A DNA stretch of 64,000 nt, taken from NCBI RefSeq assembly GCF_000002425.4, contig NC_037255.1:4381477-4445476 (forward strand), written 5' to 3'. The position numbers and the translations under genes are program-made. The notes beneath the pieces were generated by a model. The model worked only from the letters and a program-made list of their open reading frames with translations. It searched no databases and was not told where the DNA came from. Positions 60,534 to 64,000 of this stretch are shown here, piece after piece (the stretch's first letter is position 1; each line of letters starts with the position of its first letter). Source of the stretch: Physcomitrium patens (lineage: Eukaryota > Streptophyta > Bryopsida > Funariales > Funariaceae).

Positions 60534-60749
60534 TGCGGGATTACATGTTGTTGTTATCAGTGATGGTGGAATATTATTAGGAAGTGAAAAGTCTTGTAGT
60601 GTTTCGTGGGTGTTTTAAGTAGTGTGGAATACAGTTAATTGTGTGACCCTAATGTGTAAGCTCATGCGGTATTCTTTCCCTGTGTTCGAATTTCCCTATA
60701 CAGGTTTACTCTGATTAGATTAGTTAGAGTAAGTAAAATGACAATCACA
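60534..60749 (+). repeat. Element C 3' LTR, distal part
   Basis: Continues the LTR of C after D (TGCGGGATTACATG...GACAATCACA). The first five bases are the target duplicate of D. Confidence 0.9.
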
Positions 60750-60974
60750 TATGTATAAGAAAGTTGATGATTTTAAAAGAAAAGAAAGAAAAAGATTATA
60801 TAATATTGAAGGAGAATTACGTAAGTTAGATAAATTACAAGAAGATGAAAGTGATTTGGATAATGAAGGTGACAAAGACGAACTAGACAAAGACATAGAG
60901 AATATATTATAAATCAAACAGTAATTGGATAAATTGGTGCATACCAGAGGATGCACAGGTTCAGAGGGGGTGGA
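60750..60974 (+). pseudogene. Element F 3' tail and polypurine tract
   Basis: After TATGT the sequence encodes a very charged stretch (KKVDDFKRKERKRLYNIEGE...DESDLDNEGDKDELDKDIEN) and a VHTRGC-like end, as at the end of pol in element E (near 22360). Purine tract CAGAGGGGGTGGA at 60962-60974 precedes the 3' LTR. A 78-codon minus frame here is a shadow. Confidence 0.65.
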
Positions 60975-62111
60975 TGTCGTGTTGTAACACGAGTATACCG
61001 TGAAAATATAAAGAAAGGGGACTTTTATTAATATTCAGTTACCTCAAATATTGGGAGCAACGACCAATTCCAGTGCCAATATTCAAGGGCTAGTTGAGAC
61101 ACCTTGTCATAGTCGGTCAGGGTATACTTACCAGTAACGAAATGCTCCGTTCAAGTCCAATAGTGGGAGTCAACAGAATCGAAAGGACTCAATCGATGAT
61201 TGAGTGATCTTGATGCGAAGGACCAATTTGACCCAATTACGGGAACATCCAAATCTTACTACGGGCCTCTTAGCCAATATGAGACCTGAATTAGTCGGAT
61301 GACTCAATGTAGTCCCAATTATGGGGGTTTTGATTCTGTTTTAGGTTGTCCTATTCTCTGTGCCATTTCAAGGAACGTTGTATTCAGAAAAAAAACCTTT
61401 TATAAGGCAAAAAATGGAGGAGAAAGCTCTGACGGTGGAGCCAATTTTGGATCCAAGATGAAAGATTGAAGAAATTCAAAGGCTAGGGTTTGAAAGAGGG
61501 GGAATCAGGGTTAAAAAGGAGGATAGGTTAAGAAATGAAAAGGGGGAGAGAATTAGGGTTTTAAGGGTCGAAGAGCTAGCTTCATGCTTTGGGAGAGAGA
61601 AAAGACAGAGAATTGGGGGTTTTTTTTTCTTCATAGGATTTTGGGAAGATTGAGGCAATCGTTGCTGAAGTCAGTGTTGTATTGGTGAATCAGGGTTTTA
61701 ATGAAGTGGGTGTGAATACTCTTGACTGTTTTGTGAAATCAAAGTTACATCTGTGATTGAAGAATTAAAAAGGTGTCTATAGGATTGAATATGCGGAGTG
61801 AATGAAAATTTTTGGATTAATCTAACAAGACAGTCAGTGGATACAAGGTCGTGAGTATAAAGCGGTATCGAAGATTAGCAGATTGGATTGTTTGAGGTTC
61901 TCTGTAACGTCTAGAGACCTACCGGCTCGGGCAAAAAGGATTTCGACGAGCAGTCGATGGACATCCGTATAGATTTACTATATATTCTTGCAATTGTTTA
62001 TATTCCAACAGTCAAAAACCGATAGACTGCTTGAATATTAGCGAATCTCCATACTATCTTCTACAGCCAGATGCCCGGTGCGTTCTCGAGCAGGAAAGCA
62101 CATTATACAAA
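60975..62111 (+). repeat. Element F 3' LTR
   Basis: TGTCGTGTTGTAACACG to about ATACAAA, 1,137 bp, aligned along its length with 38555-39690. The last few bases are uncertain because the junction with B is not a clean CA. Confidence 0.8.
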
Positions 62112-63365
62112 ACTGAAATGTCGATCTACATTGAATTCAGCATTAATACGATGAAGATCTCGCATTAAAGAAATTCATGAAGTTAACTTAAATCCAGATC
62201 TGAGAGCACCAATAATTGATGTATCAATCAATGGCATTTTAATTCTAGGGATACAAGTCGATGGTGGCTCCAGTGTGAATTTAATAAATGTGGATACAAT
62301 GGAGTACTTAGATCTAAAGCAATTGCTACCTACGACATTGGTCTTGCGAATGACAAATCATAGTCAGGAAAAGCCAATGGGAATCTTACGAAATATTGTC
62401 ACTGTAATCATGAGATTGACATAAAAAATTGATTATATTATATTTCGAATATAGAGTTCTACGTTATCGTATCCCATTTTATTGGACAGACCTTGGTTTT
62501 ATCAAGCCAAAGCTAAGAACGATTGGGGCTGAGGCACATTGACAATTGGAAAAGGCCGAGACCAGATTGCTCTACAGATGTATCCAGTACAATATCATGG
62601 AGAATCTCAACTAACAGAATTAGAATTTACATCGAACAACGAGAGTCAATCGATTGAAGCAGATGACGATGCTATAGGTTCATCACAATTTGGGGTAAGA
62701 CAAAATACTTTAATAGCAAAGACAGGAATCTATCAATGTGGAAGTCCCGGCAAATATTTACTACATTTGGAAGATGTGACTAACTCGGATTATGTTATTG
62801 CCTAATGGATGAACAATTTTGCAGTCAATAGAGTCAGTACATTGGAACCAGATTTGGGTGGTTCCCATATGTTGGCTTATACAAGATATTCAGATCATGA
62901 GAAGACAATTAAATCAGAGGTTGTTGAAGACCTTGTGTGTCAATCTATTAATTTGGGCACCAACGAAATGCCACAGCTAATTAAAATATATGCTTATATT
63001 ATCGGTACAGAATTGGATGTTTGAAAATAATTTTTCGTCCATCACAAATTTGCCTTTGCATGGTCATATGCGGATTTGAAAGGAATTCCAGCCAACGTGT
63101 TTGAGCACCAGATTATTTTGGATGAAGGTGTTATGCCAGTTCATCAAAGACAACACCGGCTTAATTCAAAATATTCTCTTTTAGTGAAAGATGAATTGGA
63201 TAAATTTCTCGACGTGGATTTTATTTATCCTATTCCGCATAGTGCATGGGTGTCACCAATCGTGATGGTACCGAAGAAGAATGGAAAAATCAGGATATGT
63301 CAAGATTTTCGAAAGTTAAATGCGGCCACCAAGAAAGATTACTTTCCATTATCTTTCATGGATAG
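62112..63365 (+). pseudogene. Element B pol, continuation: protease and RT N-terminus
   Basis: Resumes B after F: protease IQVDGGSSVNLIN (about 62255), ILLDRPWFYQAKAKNDWG-like region (about 62480), frames 62539-62805 and 62809-63024, then the RT N-terminus 63076-63365 (SAWVSPIVMVPKKNGKIRIC, FRKLNAATKKDYFPL). At about 63366 the RT stops before the catalytic FLDD box. RNase H and integrase are absent. Confidence 0.8.
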
Positions 63366-63520
63366 TATGGATAACATATTGTTATTATCACTAAGTAGTA
63401 AAAAGATAGGAGTGCGGTACCAGTTAAAGTCATTCTGTGGTGTTGTTTTGGGTTGGTTGGAGTACCATTTTCTTGTATTTCTTGTATTTTTTAGAGTAGT
63501 AGTTCCTAATAAAAGTTAAC
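63366..63520 (+). other. Element B pol/3'-ORF spacer joined to RT by deletion
   Basis: Resembles the spacer after pol in C (about 48210-48320: CATCACTAGGTAATAGAATAAGAGTGGGGC against CACTAAGTAGTAAAAAGATAGGAGTGCGG). Its position directly after a truncated RT shows a deletion of several kb in B. Confidence 0.55.
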
Positions 63521-63793
63521 AGTGAAGAGCTAGTCACAAGTATCGATTGAAGATGTTCCAGAATGGATGAGTTAGCAGCAGCAACAATTGGAACTTCGGG
63601 ATGTCCACATCTTGAAACTACAAGGTCAAGTCTGTGAACTAGGCGAGTACAATGAAGACCTTTCAGTTCAGTTGAAGAAGAAGTCGATGGAAGGATTAGA
63701 GGAGGACGAAGATTTGCAATTGAAACCAGAATCGATAGAAGCAATAACAGATACTGCGGCAATTGATTAATTAGATAGGCCAGAGGGATCGTA
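63521..63793 (+). pseudogene. Element B 3' ORF, C-terminal remnant
   Basis: Encodes the tail of the extra ORF: ELRDVHILKLQGQVCELGEY and SVQLKKKSMEGLEEDEDLQL parallel ELRDAKILKLEAQVRELGEY and the acidic tail of C and D. The N-terminal 400 or so codons are missing, so a second deletion lies near 63520. Confidence 0.75.
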
Positions 63794-63864
63794 ATTATTG
63801 TAGAGTTTTGTTAGATAATTTTTAGATAGGTATCAATTGAGTGTTTACGAGGACGCTGCACAAA

Positions 63865-63878
63865 TAGGAGTGGGGCTA
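63865..63878 (+). other. Element B polypurine tract
   Basis: TAGGAGTGGGGCTA directly before the 3' LTR; equivalent to the tract in C and D. Confidence 0.65.
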
Positions 63879-64000
63879 TATAGAATAAGTAGTTATTTTA
63901 AATAATGAAGATACCTAGTGTATAGTGTAAACGGGAATAGATAACTGCTGAAAAGGTGGTTCAATAGGTAGAATGGATGAATAGTCACAAAAAGTAGTTA
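63879..64000 (+). repeat. Element B 3' LTR, start (runs off the window)
   Basis: TATAGAATAAGTAG, with TG changed to TA, then sequence close to the start of the 5' LTR at 28626 (for example ATAGATAACTGCTGAAAAGGTGGTTCAATAGG). The rest of B's LTR and the other half of A2 must lie to the right of the window. Confidence 0.85.

Larger units (their letters stand above)
42225..60749 (+). mobile_element. Element C: Athila/Tat-like element with integrase deletion, split by D
   Basis: LTRs are TGTAGAATAA...ACAATCACA, both 699 bp once D is removed (42225-42923; 50143-50630 plus 60539-60749). The target duplication TATGT is perfect at 42220-42224 and 60750-60754. It contains a tRNA-Asp-type primer site, gag, pol lacking about 1.2 kb of RNase H and integrase, and the extra 3' ORF. 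The LTRs differ from each other much more than those of D, so C is older. It is non-autonomous. Confidence 0.9.
38555..62111 (+). mobile_element. Element F: gag-protease-only LTR element, D-H-G-S family
   Basis: F comprises two about 1.14-kb LTRs, gag and protease (39763-42125) and a short 3' tail (60755-60974), with element C inserted at 42224/60750. Because C is flanked by a perfect TATGT duplication, nothing of F was lost during that insertion. F therefore already lacked RT, RNase H and integrase when C arrived. It is a non-autonomous derivative that would have needed proteins from a relative such as E. F is itself inserted in the pol of B. Confidence 0.8.

Noticed and set aside
1-64000. 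CRISPR arrays, bacterial operons, rRNA or intact tRNA genes
   Set aside because: No spaced short repeats, ribosome-binding sites or RNA gene signatures found; the content is eukaryotic.

Overview
This window looks like a transposable-element-rich, gene-poor stretch of a land-plant nuclear genome. Two things point to this. First, there is a decayed copy of GRV2/KATAMARI2 (the plant RME-8/DNAJC13-type endosomal protein), recognisable exon by exon with plausible GT...AG borders. Second, almost everything else is Ty3/gypsy LTR retrotransposon in plant-style lineages: a chromovirus with a chromodomain, an Athila/Tat-like family primed by tRNA-Asp, and a third family with an unusual D-H-G-S protease motif. 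I cannot name the species; a large, repeat-dense genome (fern, lycophyte, gymnosperm or similar) would fit. I find no intact cellular gene, rRNA or CRISPR array.

Layout. 1-13 kb: a GRV2 pseudogene on the minus strand (exons at 12.85-9.59 kb and 4.02-3.65 kb). It is split by about 5.6 kb of old AT-rich repeats, including LTR remnants of the chromovirus (family A), two copies of an LTR-like repeat (family S) and a long imperfect inverted repeat. 13-17.6 kb: an old family A element with a family S solo LTR inserted in it. 17.6-23.6 kb: a 5'-truncated, heavily mutated element of the D-H-G-S family (element E) with its 3' LTR. 23.6-28.6 kb: two old minus-strand family A copies (A3, A2), A2 inserted in A3, and A3 also carrying a minus-strand S solo LTR.

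28.6-64 kb is one nest. Element B (Athila/Tat-like) sits in A2. Its 5' LTR carries a younger complete family A element (29299-35671, 552-bp LTRs). Its pol carries element F (D-H-G-S family, gag-protease only). F carries element C (same family as B; exact TATGT target duplication). The 3' LTR of C carries element D (50631-60533, minus strand; 710-bp LTRs with one difference seen). B resumes at about 62.1 kb and its 3' LTR runs off the window.

Most notable biology: elements B, C and D have an extra coiled-coil ORF downstream of pol, and in both C and D it is interrupted at codon 47 by a UAG. Family A has a small extra ORF after its chromodomain, traceable in three copies, and a perfect 13-bp hairpin just after its TATA box. 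D is recent but carries a stop and a frameshift in gag. C and F have lost their integrase regions, so they would have depended on helper elements.
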